Assembly: GCF_949628265.1 (NCBI RefSeq)
Contig: NC_088786.1
Coordinates: 16,864,001 to 16,928,000 of the forward strand
DNA length: 64,000 nt
Direction: 5' to 3'
DNA from: Cloeon dipterum
Taxonomy: Eukaryota; Arthropoda; Insecta; Ephemeroptera; Baetidae
Every line of letters starts with the position of its first letter. Within the stretch, counting starts at the first letter, position 1. Of this stretch, positions 26,773 to 38,300 are shown one piece after another. The notes beneath the pieces are model-generated. The model ran no database searches and had not been told where the DNA came from. It was given only the letters and a program-made list of their open reading frames with translations. The translations under genes were made by a program, and so were the position numbers.

Positions 26773-27827
26773 AAAATTCATACCCTGTTTATTATAATTG
26801 CAATCGATTTAATGCCTTATGAGCAAGATGGAAGTTTTCTACTGCTGTCGTTATAACTAGAAGCGAATAATAGTACAGCTTTCAAGGCATGTAATTAGCT
26901 CGTTCATTTGACGTTGAGAGTTTCAACCTCTTTTTGAAGCCGTTCTCGTATATTCCTCGTGATGATGAAAATGGTTGAGAATTGTAGACAGTTTGTTTGG
27001 CAAAAAATAAACAGTTTGAAACAATTTGACAGGCTTTGTTTGAACAGTTTAAAGCAAATGTAGTCTGTTTTTTCAAGCATTTATCTTAACAATACATATT
27101 TTTTTGGATATTTTTCGGGTGCTACAAGTATTTAACATCGTTTGAGGCTTTCAAAAAGAGCTTCGAGAGAAAATTCAAATGGTTTTACTCGCATTTCTAT
27201 GATTTTGGTAAATGTGAGCCAAGATTGGTCGAGCGACACTTAAAAAGTCAGCTCAAATAGGTGCTTAGTCATCTACTCTAATTTAAAACCAATCTTCATA
27301 AAATTAAAAAATATTACAAAACTGATTTCATCTTATGTTCATTAAATTATCATTATCACTTTGAAAACTTGAAATGGGTACACTATTGTTAAGGAATAAA
27401 ATGGTATTGAATTTCTCACTTTCAACTACGACAAGATCCTAAAAGGGATTTTTGTTTCAAATTAATTTAAATGTTTCATTGAAATAATTTTTGCAATATA
27501 ATAATTCATGACATTGTTCTTGTGCTCCTTCTTGAGCAAAACCTTTTGTGGTAGCACTCCAAGCTGCAAAAAATGTACACCATTTTCTTTCACTTTAATC
27601 TATTTTTATCAAGTTTTTCGATCGATTTCGATGGGTTAGCAAAATTAGATGTTTAAGACTCCAGAGACTGTCAGATGGTTTACGATGTGTTTTTTTCCCT
27701 CAAAATATTTAAAACTGCATGATTCATGTTCATCTTGGGTTCAAAATTAAAGTTACAGGCCAGCAATGAAGAACATTCAGTGTTGTACACTCTTTGACTT
27801 ACGAAAAACGGAGGAAACGGGCCGCGC

Positions 27828-27869
27828 TGCTTTGGATGCGGCCAGACGGGCCATAGAGTAAGAAACCAT
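27828..27869 (+). pseudogene. Zinc-knuckle-like fossil (Gag relic?)
   Basis: The frame at 27828 reads CFGCGQTGHRVRNH, which fits a retroviral-type CX2CX4HX4C zinc knuckle except that the last cysteine is a histidine. A stop lies shortly upstream in this frame. A 15-bp tandem duplication (27851-27865 and 27866-27880) runs through its end. Probably a scrap of an old retroelement gag; a chance match is possible because it is so short. Confidence 0.3.
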
Positions 27870-28029
27870 AGAGTAAGAAAAAGAAGTGGTTCATTCAGTC
27901 TATTGTTTGTGGGATTTATAGCAATAAATCTTTAATGTGCAATAATTGAACCTGGGATTGAGTAACTGTTAAGTTTCTGATTTTTCCAAATTTCTTGATG
28001 AAATTAAACGGTTTGTCAAATATTTTTTG

Positions 28030-28170
28030 CTAGATTTCGATTCTTCTCGTCGCGAACAATCCAACGGCGGTGTGCAAATTACAGGGTAAAATTTCGCTCT
28101 GGCGAAATAAATCGTGATTTTGAATGAACAAACAGTGATCGCTGTTTAACATGTAAACTTTAGAGCCGAC
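28030..28170 (-). repeat. Dispersed repeat family A, copy 3
   Basis: Shares with copy 1 the order CTCGTCG, GGCGGTGTGC, CTCTGGCGAAATAAATCGTG, ATTTTGAAT and a following GCTGTTTAAC block. Opposite in orientation to the copies at 31485 and 57530. Confidence 0.5.
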
Positions 28171-31100
28171 TTTCACAGGAATTTAAATGTCGACATGGAA
28201 AAATTTGATGAAAAAATTATTTTTCTCAATTTTGAGTACATCCAGTTTGAATCGGACGCAGGGAAAATACATTAAATCGATTGCCTGAACTTCCCAACCC
28301 CACCGATGACTCACTCCATAACGTAACTAAGCATTTTTCCTCGAGCTAAGGGCACTTGCGCTACTTCCTGGCAACTTCGGAGCAATTATTGCGAGGGCGT
28401 TTTCTCGCACAATCAAAGAGGGCCGCGCGAGCACAAAGCTCATTTCGCGCGCGCCGTAAATTAAAGTTCGGTGCGTGGCCCTACCGCCCGACGGGGAATT
28501 CGCACGCCGCGCTTTTGACATCGCCGAGCAATTTCCACTCCAACTCCACTCTCCGTTCTTATTTTATTGCATGAACGGGCTTTGATAAACTTTTGCCTCG
28601 CGGAAGGCGCAACTTTGCTTCTGCGTTTCGGCGCCAGCGGCGCGCGAAAGGTGAACGGAAATTTGCAAAACCACTTGTGCTTCTTCTTTTATGCAACAGC
28701 TGATTTTGTGCGCAATCCGATTCTTCGCGCTCGCAAAAGGTTCTTAAATTTCTTTCGCTCGATGATCTCAAACAACTGTCAAGCAATTTTAAGTTCCTGT
28801 AAACACATAATTTGAAGTCTTTGTAGAGAGAAGAATTTCAGATTTTGCAATAATAACTTCATAAATGATAAAAAGGAGAATTAAATAAGTTGATTATTTG
28901 TGCCGTGTGATCTTTGTGCCGTTTGGGGTGTTTAAGCTAATTTCTAACTCTCAAGCAAGCATCCTAAACAGAGGTATATAATCCATCATGCGGGCGAAGC
29001 GGCGTACAGCCGTCTCAAGACTCGACCCAGACCCAATGATTAAATCTCGGCTGGTGCCGCCTTTGACTATACAAATCTGCCCTTATCGTCCTTATTCTGC
29101 TTCGTCGGACAGCTGCTTTAAATTGGAAATGAATGGCACAAGACTCCTTTGTCCACTTTTCCCAGACAAACTAGCTTACTACCCTCCAAGGACCCCTTGC
29201 TTGCTTGCTTTATTCGCCCTCGCTGGCCCTTTATTCAATGCGAGGCGCCAATCGATTTGGGAACGCTGCTTTTTTATCCACCTCCGAAATGACAGAGAGG
29301 GCCGTCATCATTATCATAAATTCGAACGATCGCAAGCTCCTCAGATGGGTTTATGGGACATTATAGCAATATTTCATTTTTCGTATTCATAACGGAGGAC
29401 AGTAGAAGTCAGAAATAATTCTTTAGGCATGAGATTTTGAGAATCTACAGTTTTTAAGAATACAGAGGTTGAAAAAAATGCATTTTTTATAATTGAAATT
29501 CTGAAAATCAGTGAGTGGTGTTGGAATTTTGGTAATCAGCCTCCACGTCAAGAGCTGGACAAAGAGAGCATTATTGTCATCAGTGTCATTGCCACTTATG
29601 CTCAGTTGCGTTGATTGTTGCTCATTACAGATTGTTTGGTTTATAAAGCATAGGCAACTAGAGAAAATCCAACAATTGATTCAAACATTGATATATCCTG
29701 CCAACCTCAAGAGCGTCACAATATCGCAGATCTCTATTTCCATCGCTAGTTTGCTTACGTGGAAGCCGATTCCAAAAGTTTCAACAACGGCACTTAGATT
29801 TCAGAATTGTCATCATCACATAAAACTCTGGAATTTTTTTCTAAAAACATCAACAAGGAATGTCTGGTTTCCCTTATGATGAGAATATTTTTTCAAACTC
29901 AAACATGCATATTACCGAAAATTTGCAAGAGTGAAGTATGGAGATAGAGGAAAGAATGTACATTTTAATTATAATTTCAGGACGATAGAGAGGGTCTCAT
30001 ATTTTTCTATTAATATTTTAATTTGAACTCGATAAAATTGCGGTTATTTTCAGAAATTTCAAGGAAAATGTACTATATCAGTTAGTTTGTTAACCCCTGG
30101 ATTTACTAAACACAAAACAATACGCATCATCTTTTGTTTCATTTGTGAAATGAAGTTTATTCTCCTGTTTTATCTCGTGCCGAGCGTCGCATTCATAATG
30201 CAGAAGCCATCATTTTGAGTTCTCTCCCTCCATGATTGCGCACGAAAGGGTTGAAGGGAGGAACATAAAAATTGCGGCCACAGTCCACGTGATGGTGCCA
30301 AATGAAAATCCGGGCAGAGTGCAGATACGACAAAATCACTTGCCGCTCGCTCTCTGTGTGCTCGCTAAACAATAAAATGGAAATGCGCGATGCGGAAAAG
30401 TGCGCGATAATGAATGTGGCCATTTGTGGATTTTGGCGGAGAGAGCGTCAGCGGAGGTCAGAGAATGGAATGTACATATACAGTTCTGCTCGTTGCTTAA
30501 TGTGAATTCTAAATACAACGTACGAGTGTTTGTAAACAAAATTTCGTAAAACCATATTCGCCGGGTCCACAGCGCAGCAGCAGATTCGTAGAAATGAAGA
30601 TCGTGCTCTAAATCCGAGGTTTTGCAAGCGCGAAAGCCCAAAAGAGGATTTGAAATCGTCGCCTTAATCAGCGCCTCCCACGCAAAAACCCGAGGGCAAG
30701 AGTTAAGCGGATCCCAGAACGACGCAACACACAAACAATCCCGTTGGGAGTGTTCACCGTTCGCTCGCCCGCCGCGAGAAGCAAAAAAAATCGAAACACG
30801 GACGCAGATTTAGTTTTTCGAGGCGGAGGAATTCCTAATTAAAATTTCAGGAAAATTCAATTTAATCGCAGCAGTTTTCGCGTTGTGTCAGGAGCATTGT
30901 GCAATTCGTTTGGAGCCGCAGTGAGAATTTATTGAGAGAACAGACGATGGAAGAGCGAGGGATTCAATTAGTTGGTGCGCGCAGAATTCTATTTCATTAC
31001 TTTGGTGGAAGCGGCGGACGTGAGCACGCGTGTGCCGCGTTCAAGAGCACACTGCAGCCGTAGTTCCAAATTAAAGCGATGCTGAAAGGCAATCCAATTT

Positions 31101-31484
31101 GAATTTCTAGACAGCCCTTCTGGTATATAAAGCGAGTGAATGCAAATGCGCCTGCCACGAGCGAGAGTTTCAGCTGGTGTTCCAGATGTATCGGAAATAA
31201 ACTCGGATGAAATCAAGTAGAAAGTAAAAAGTGTTTCAAGGAAAGCTCTCTTTGTGCTCATCCAGGATAGCTGTTTGCGTAACTACTATCCTCCAAGCAT
31301 TTTCCTGCGAAGTGTTTTCGCTTAAACCAATATAACCCACTTTTTTGCAAATTGACAAGCCAATCGATAATATGTGAAGTTGAGTAGTGCCAAATTCGAA
31401 ATTAAAAAATATATATTCACCTAATAGCTACCTTAAATATAATCTTTACGAAAATTGAGATAAAGCTAAAATTAGCCTCGTTAA

Positions 31485-31645
31485 ATTTTTGAGAAAATTG
31501 GCTCCAAAGTTTCCATGCTAATCAAGCGGCGAGCAATGTCTCCTTACTGACACTCATGATTTATTACGGCATGACGCAAATCAACATATAAGTCGCACAC
31601 CGATGGGTTGATTGCGACAAGAGGAATAAAAATCTAGCGAAAAAA
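31485..31645 (+). repeat. Dispersed repeat family A, copy 4
   Basis: Contains GAGAAAATTGGCTCCAAAG (31491-31509), identical to 57537-57555. After it comes a shared series of blocks (TAATCAAGC-GCGAG, TGTCTCCTTA, ATCATGAT-like, ACACC-TGG, AAGAGGAATAA). These two are the clearest pair of the family. Confidence 0.6.
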
Positions 31646-31972
31646 TCATTGGTAAAAACAATTTAATCCATCGAGAAGTTTGGCAAAACCTGAAATTATT
31701 TTCTCTCATTCAAAGTTCAAAGATTACAAAAAATACAAAGATCGTCAGCTTCACTTTACATTATTATAATTCAGATTCCTTAGATATCCATAAGCAGCAA
31801 TTTTCAAACTAACCAAACAAAGAGAAGATTTGGCGGGAAATCTCTTTCTATAATATAGTGTGATGCATATAGTAAACAGAGGAAGTGAAAGTGAACTTGA
31901 TCACCATATAAAGTTAAATGTGAAAACGATGATCAATGAGAGCTCTTATGGTGAATATTGACCGATAGTCAT

Positions 31973-31978
31973 TTTATT
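31973..31978 (-). terminator. Poly(A) signal of the small secreted-peptide gene
   Basis: AATAAA on the minus strand, 64 bases past the stop codon at 32042. The spacing is typical and supports the gene model. Confidence 0.45.
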
Positions 31979-32041
31979 GTTTCCTTTAAAATGACGGAAG
32001 TACTTATAGTTTCTTTAATCCTTTAAATCAAATCAAGTTCT

Positions 32042-33813
32042 CTATTCTCCAGTCGTCGCCCTGGTATGCGCGATGCAATCCTGGTGAAACGGGTAGATGA
32101 AAGCTCCAGCACTGCATGCATCAGTCTTGCCAGAGTCAATGCAGATGCCGTCTATTTGATGCACCTATGAGTCAATAAGAAAAATTCGTTTGAAATTCGG
32201 CTAAGATTCACTAGCGTTGAACTTAAATTAACTGTCAACTCAGACATGGAGTTGGTGGCATGAAAAGTGCGATATTGTTGAGCTCGCAAACTTGTTAGCC
32301 AGATCGTGAGTGATCGCGTGACAGCTGACACATCAGATTTTGTCATGCGGCAAATTGCATCCATTTACAAGTGCGAACTTCGTATCAGAGCGAGTTTGAT
32401 TAACTGCCTCCACACAGGCAAAATGAAAATTGAGTTTGCAATCTTGTTGTGTGCTTTTTGAGCGTGGGTTAAACAAAGTTTCTATTTATCCACAATAATT
32501 GTCAAGGTGAAACTCAATTGCATTCTATTAACCAGGAAAAATGTAATGGATAAAAAATTTGTTAAATATCAACTGGCTATTTAAAAGAACTCTTTGTCAT
32601 ATACAAAAATGAAGTGAAACAGAAATTTAAAAAATCTCTTCGCTCCTTAGATTAATATTTCGTTTTTAAACAATTTTTCTTTTTTGTAAGACACAAGATT
32701 ATTTTTGCTATGGCCCAGTAATTTCGCTGAATGATAAACTCAAACATTTCTTTTAAATAATTTCCACGAATAATTTTTCAATAATTACTCAATATTCCTA
32801 AAATTTTCCGACTAAACAAATATTTCCCGCTGGCAAAGTTTTCCAAGTCAAAGTACTGACAAAGTCCTAACAGATCTAATTAACTGAAAAGGGTTGCTAC
32901 AACATCCCCCGTTAGAGTACTGCTCCTTTACGTGCCAAACAAAGCGGTGTGATGGGAGTAGCAGGTGTATTTTCTTAATTGAGTCGAGTGAAGTGATCAA
33001 AGAAATTAGCTTCCGCGTGCGCAGCACTAACTCGGTTGGAAAATTGTTCAAATTTCGTCTTATTTTTGGTCTCACCGTTTGCATCGTGATAGTGCACCTG
33101 CGGTGGTTCACTTCATTTGCATTCCAAGTGACGGGCAAATTGACAAAGTTCCTGCTGGCATCCATCTTTGACGCGTCTTCCTGGAACTGGGAGCATGATT
33201 CGAATTTGTCAAGAAGAACAAATACAGAAACTTCGTCGTTCTACTTAGGTGCAGAACGTTTCCAATCAATTTAGCGGCAAATTTCCACGGAAAAGATTGA
33301 TCGCTCAGAGACGCAGCTAATAATTTCAAACTTTCCCCACTTAAGAAAATTATATTAAATTTGCTCATGGCATTATTGATTTTACTGTGAACTAACTTAC
33401 TATTCACAAGTATGGAAAAGTAGTAGGAGGGAGTAGTGCACATTCAATCCGAAACTTATGGCGATTTTTCGGTACCATTCGAAAGATTTTGATAAAACAC
33501 GACAAGGTACGAGTCCATTTTTAAAATGACTTCTCCGGGATTTCGGGAAAGAAAACCTTTATTTGCAAAACAAGTTCATTAATTATTTAATTAATAATAA
33601 TCCTTAAAAGAAAGCTTTACTGGAACAATATAATTGATTTTTGTCCCCTTTTCAAGCGCAAATAATTAAATTCTCCGGTTGAAAACACGCAGCATTTTAA
33701 TTAAAAGTTTGGCTTACGAGGTTGAAAGGCGCTGTTGCGAAGGGAAACTTGGAGGGGCTGAACTCGGCTTGCAGGGCGGCGGATGTCGCCGCTACCAGGA
33801 TCCAGAGAAACAT
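32042..33813 (-). CDS. Candidate small secreted peptide (2 exons, 72 aa), family unknown
   Basis: Exon 1 is 33813-33718 and exon 2 is 32164-32042, both phase 0. Exon 1 starts AAAC-ATG and encodes a clear signal peptide (MFLWILVAATSAALQA, likely cleaved after residue 16), then a Pro/Phe-rich segment, and stops exactly at a GTAAGC donor. Exon 2 follows a CATAG acceptor and encodes 40 residues with cysteines in GICIDSG, TDACSAG and HQDCIAH, then a stop. A minus-strand AATAAA lies 64 bases on. The predicted mature peptide has about 56 residues, three cysteines and no dibasic site. I do not recognise it. The reading is open upstream to an ATG at 33870, which would add 19 residues, but an acceptor-like TTTTGCCGCAG right before AAACATG suggests a spliced 5' UTR. 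An internal exon of length divisible by three could have been missed. It could also be chance, since each exon is short. Confidence 0.45.
32975..33097 (-). CDS. Possible alternative last exon of the small secreted-peptide gene
   Basis: After an ACCGCAG acceptor-like site the minus strand stays open in phase 0 for 40 codons and then stops at TAA. It would splice in frame to exon 1 (33813-33718). It has the same length as the other last exon (123 nt) and also begins Val-His. The rest is unlike it and has no cysteine. The polypyrimidine tract is weak and no nearby poly(A) signal is seen, so this is only a candidate. Confidence 0.2.
   Translation of the reverse strand: MHYHDANGETKNKTKFEQFSNRVSAAHAEANFFDHFTRLN
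33444..33500 (+). repeat. Dispersed repeat family B, copy 2
   Basis: Matches 4671-4732 with the shared core TACCATTCGAAAG and TTTGATAA. It lies in the intron of the small secreted-peptide model. Confidence 0.4.
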
Positions 33814-33901
33814 GTTTCTGCGGCAAAAGCAGATTACCATACATACGTTCAGGGATGCGAGCCTCATTATGCTTGCTCTCGGCGCACGTCTGCCGCAGGA
33901 A

Positions 33902-33936
33902 TGAGCAAAGGACAGTCGTAATCAGCCAGTTTTATG
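33902..33936 (-). promoter_or_regulatory. Candidate core promoter of the small secreted-peptide gene
   Basis: On the minus strand a TATA-like CATAAAA is followed about 34 bases later by TCATTC, which fits the arthropod initiator TCA(G/T)TY with its A at 33902. The spacing is slightly longer than usual. This would give an 88-base 5' UTR before the ATG at 33813. Confidence 0.3.
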
Positions 33937-35326
33937 TGCGGAGCCGAGCAAAAATGACGCCAAAATTCTGGGGCGCACGAATCAAAACAAGCTGCCGTGC
34001 GTGCCGTCGTCCGGGGGACGCTAGACCACCGACAGCGAGCTCTTGAATTGAACGCTGATTGCGCTGGATTCATGCAGCAATGAAAAATTGCGTTTCCTTC
34101 CTCAGTTTCATTGTGGAATGTGAACCGTTTGTCAAGCGGAATTCAAAAGAAAGCAAAGAAGTATTTTTCATCAAATCCAACACAATAACAACCAAGGCTG
34201 TGAATTAAAGTTCTTTGCTTTCGCAAAATATATTGTTTAATTTGATACAAAATTTTAGCCACATCCACACGTTTCTCGGTTGAAATGGCACTGAATCGAT
34301 ATTTACTACAAAGGAAATAAAAACTGAGATAATAGTCTAAAACCTGAGAAAAATAATTTCGAATTTCATCGGGCTATTTGATGATTTAGAGAGTTTTAAA
34401 CTATTTTAATTTGCTTTTAAACATATATTCCTGTGTGTTTTTGGTCTAAAATTGCATGATTTGTGCTGACTTGATCGTCCCTTATATGATTGAAATATAG
34501 TTTAGCAAAAATTGTCAATTTTCTAAAAGTCACAGCCATGAAAATAACCTATTTACCGGTTTTCCCTCTCTCACTTTCTCTTTTTAAACCTGTTAATAGA
34601 GCTCGAAAAGCAGCTCTGAAAACCTCTTCCTCCGCCCGTTGCTGCACGATTCGTCTACAGCAAGTCGATTAGTAAATGATGCCCAACTTGGACCGTGAAC
34701 GAGTTTTCGCTTCCACTCTTGCCATCTTCCTGTTCCAAACTTTTGCCCAACCTCTAGCGATCCAATTCACATTAGCGGAGTGAACCTGAAAGCCAATATT
34801 GCATTTTCTCTTAGGCTATATTCTTTATCAAATATAATAATTATATTCATGGTATAAATTTTGTTAAAGCGCCTGCAAATATGGAGGTTAGGCATCCCGC
34901 ACTACCATTATGACATTGTCGGTCGCAGACAATCATTTTTATTTTATTCACAGTAGCTGAATTGAGTCCTTTTCGTTGTTTGCAAAAGCTGGATTCACTT
35001 CAGGCGGACTAATTAATGCTGACGAACAATGAATCTGTGTTCATTTTAACCATTTGCATTCATGCTTCATGTACCTCATCCAAAGCTTTTATTAAAAAAT
35101 TGTGTAGTTTTTATTTTTTTTCAACACTTCGTACCAGCTAATTAACTGGTAGAAATTAATACTTCAAACAAGGATGAGTTGTCAATTTTTATTGTAATTT
35201 ATGAATCTGTCAGCGAAAATTCAAGCTCTATTTATCAACAATAGAATTATGCATTATTAAAAAAATATTTTTTAGATTTAAAAGGAAGCAACAATTTAAT
35301 TATTTGATAGAGTTGTTGGAAAGAAA
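33937..35326. other. Intergenic region, head-to-head promoters
   Basis: Lies between the minus-strand secreted-peptide gene and the plus-strand Kelch gene, so it should hold both promoters. No coding exon is recognised. An acceptor-like ATTTTTTAG at about 35265-35274 may end an intron in the Kelch 5' UTR. Confidence 0.45.
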
Positions 35327-38300
35327 ATGGCCAGTACTCGCGCAACCATTTTCGCATCGCTCTTTGACCTATATCTGAACGGGACCAACTGCGACCTGGT
35401 GTTGCTCTCTTCAGATGACGTCAGGTTCCAGGTGCACTCAATCGTTGCAGCAGCCAGCTTTCCTACTGTCAGGTATGCCACTGTCAGGGTTTTACCTGAC
35501 GATATTACGATCGCATTAATAATTGTTCCGCACCGATATGTATTTACGTTAACTTTCGGGCACCCACAAGGGAGAGCGGAGGGAGAGACTCAGGTATCAA
35601 TAAAGGCAACGCAAGAACCTCCCCCTCACGAGCACACGACCCGCTCGCACCAACGGATTCTCTCTCCTGACGGCACACGAGCAAGAGGGTAACTCTCACG
35701 CTCCCCCGCTCGTCCCTCTGGGTAGCCACGCTGTGTACTGTCGCCGCTATAACTGCAATAAACTGGTATGGTATAGTAACTGGGCATTTTCCCTTCTTGT
35801 CCACCCTGCACCCTGTAAAGTCTACTTTGGCCACAGAAGAAAAGACTCTGACCTCGTGATAGGGAGAAGGCGCGCCGGCAGGGCCGACTGCGCCCATTCG
35901 GCGGCCCTGCCCCGCGTCGCTGACATGTGGAGGCACACCGGCGAGATTACCCGTAAAAAGTATTTGTCAGCCCTCACGAGCGAAGAGTTTTTTTTTCTGT
36001 TGCCAAAGTGCCCTCCCAAACCCAGCCCTCCAAATTTTTTTGGACCCGAAACCCCCCCAACAAGCGCGTAATTTCCTCCTAAAGGACATGTAAAATCGAA
36101 CTTACGTACGCGTCATGCAAATTTTGTAAATATTGTATAATTTAAAATATGTCAGGTGCATATTAGGCGATCTAATTTTTTCTTTGCACGCTGAGACATA
36201 CGTAAATTTAAAATGGACGGTAAATCTTTGAAAATCGGACGCCGGTTGCTCGATGAATTTTTCGGTGAAAGTACAGAGGACGTTGAATTATTCCTACAGG
36301 ACTTACACGTAATTAGGAAACTCTCTGGAATGACAGAAGATGAAACGTTTAATGTTCTTGAAAGCAAATTACAAGGACACGCGAAAAACTGGCTTTTGCA
36401 GTGGGAATGTGACCCATTAAATGTAAATAAGGGACTTGATGAACTTTTGAACGATTTGAAAAATTGGCACAATGATTTCGCACACTCGTACTACGTTAAA
36501 ACCCCGAGAAAACATAGCGAACCGCGAGATTCTTCCTCTTTCTCAGATAGCGATCAATCTACCGATAATTTTGAGACAGATTACACCTTTAGAGTCAGCC
36601 GAGACCGTAAGAAAAAAATCAAAAACACAAAAGGAGGAAAAAGATGAACTAATTTTACTCCTCCTCAAACAGTTGCAACAAAAAGAAGAGCAATTGCGCA
36701 CTCTTCAAGTGGCACCTTGCACCGCACAAAACACATACGCGTTAACTTCACCTCATACTAATTATGTACTCATGAAAACCCCGCTACCTATACAACAACA
36801 GTTCGTGGAAATTCTTCCTCAGCCGCAACCACAGCATGTTTTCCCAATTTACCAATACCCAGCCGAGTACCCGTCGTACCAAATGCACCCACCACCAGAT
36901 TTCGCACCTGCCTACCAAACGGCACCCCAGTCAGAACAACAGCAATTTTTCTCATACCGAGTCCCCAAAATTTGTTTCAAATGCAACCGCAGTGGACACA
37001 TTAGAAAACAATGCAGATCACGCGTAGGAGATGCGCATCGCGGAAATAGGAGACAAAATTACTCTTCGCGCACGCACGGCCATATAACATCTCAGCTGGC
37101 AACGACATGCGGCAATCCACCAAACGCTATTTTTCCCCAGAACGCGCACTCGGCTCAAACGCGAAAGGTACTCCGTAACGTGCCGGTTTATGCACCCAAA
37201 TCAGCAGCAAACCCAGAAAAGAAGAATCAAAAAGGTGTAACGTCTATCACGCAAAATCAAAGCCTCGCCAGGGAACGTGCTCATGTAAATATTGTAAATT
37301 CCATTTCCTCCAAAGAAGCCAAATCTTCAGTTCCCTCGGAAAAGGGTAATTCGCAACAACAAAAGCACGCGATTAACCAAATACCGTTCTCATCAGTGCC
37401 AAAATCAAGTTCAAGCGAGTATTTCGATTTGTCATATTTTCAAGACGAAAACCAAAAGCCAGTAGTGAATTTGCACGAACAAAAGAGAGAAGTTTCGCAC
37501 ACAACCGGATTTGTAGCTCAAAGTGAATTAATATCCGAAAAAAGAGCTCCAGAACATGCATGTACATTGGCGGAAACCAAAAATGCCGGAATAACTGGAC
37601 AAGTAGAGTCATTCCAATCAGGTCAGGTGAAAAATGAGATTGGAAGATCTAACGTTAAGAAAAAGAAAACTCCAAAGAAGATCAATTCACAAGGGAAAAT
37701 TGTACGTACAAAATTAGAAAATGCGCAAAAGGCTGAAATTCAAATTGCAAAAGACACTGCTATAGAAAATGGCGTAGTTGTAAATAAGTTCGAATCGCAG
37801 AAAAAAGCGTTAATCAGTACAGCAGAAAATAGCATCACATTACCAGGAAAATGTGTAGTAGCTACTGTAGCAGCAGTTAAGCAAGAAACTAATAACTTGA
37901 ATGAGCGCGAAAATCACGTTGAAAACTGTGATAAGACTATTCCCAGTGACAGGATTAAGGAAAAACCTGAAATTCCTTTGAAACTAAAACCCATCATCAA
38001 GAACACAGTAGATTTTTTACGAAATCTTGGTAACTTTAGTAGCAAGTGGCGCAATAAGCGAAAGCACGAAGACAACACGAAAACCTTCGAAATGGTTAAA
38101 ATACCGAAAAGCGAGGTATTGCCGAACAAGCCAGAGAACGGTTGAGAGTTGAAGTTGCATATGTAAAATGATTTGTAAAGTAATCGTAGCATTTCGATTT
38201 GTGAAATTTACATTCAGTAATTTGAACGTCAAACGCTTTTCTTCGAAAAATGTGCATGATTTTCCAAATAAATAAATTAGGTACGATTTCCCTTCAACAA

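Noticed and set aside
28988-29392. 134-codon plus frame starting with ATG
   Set aside because: Low-complexity mixture without domain or helix pattern, no splice context, and lies in a region with repeat relics.
31122-31172. TATATAAAG on the plus strand with a TTTCAGC initiator-like site
   Set aside because: The spacing (about 48 bases) is too long for a core promoter and no plus-strand exon follows.
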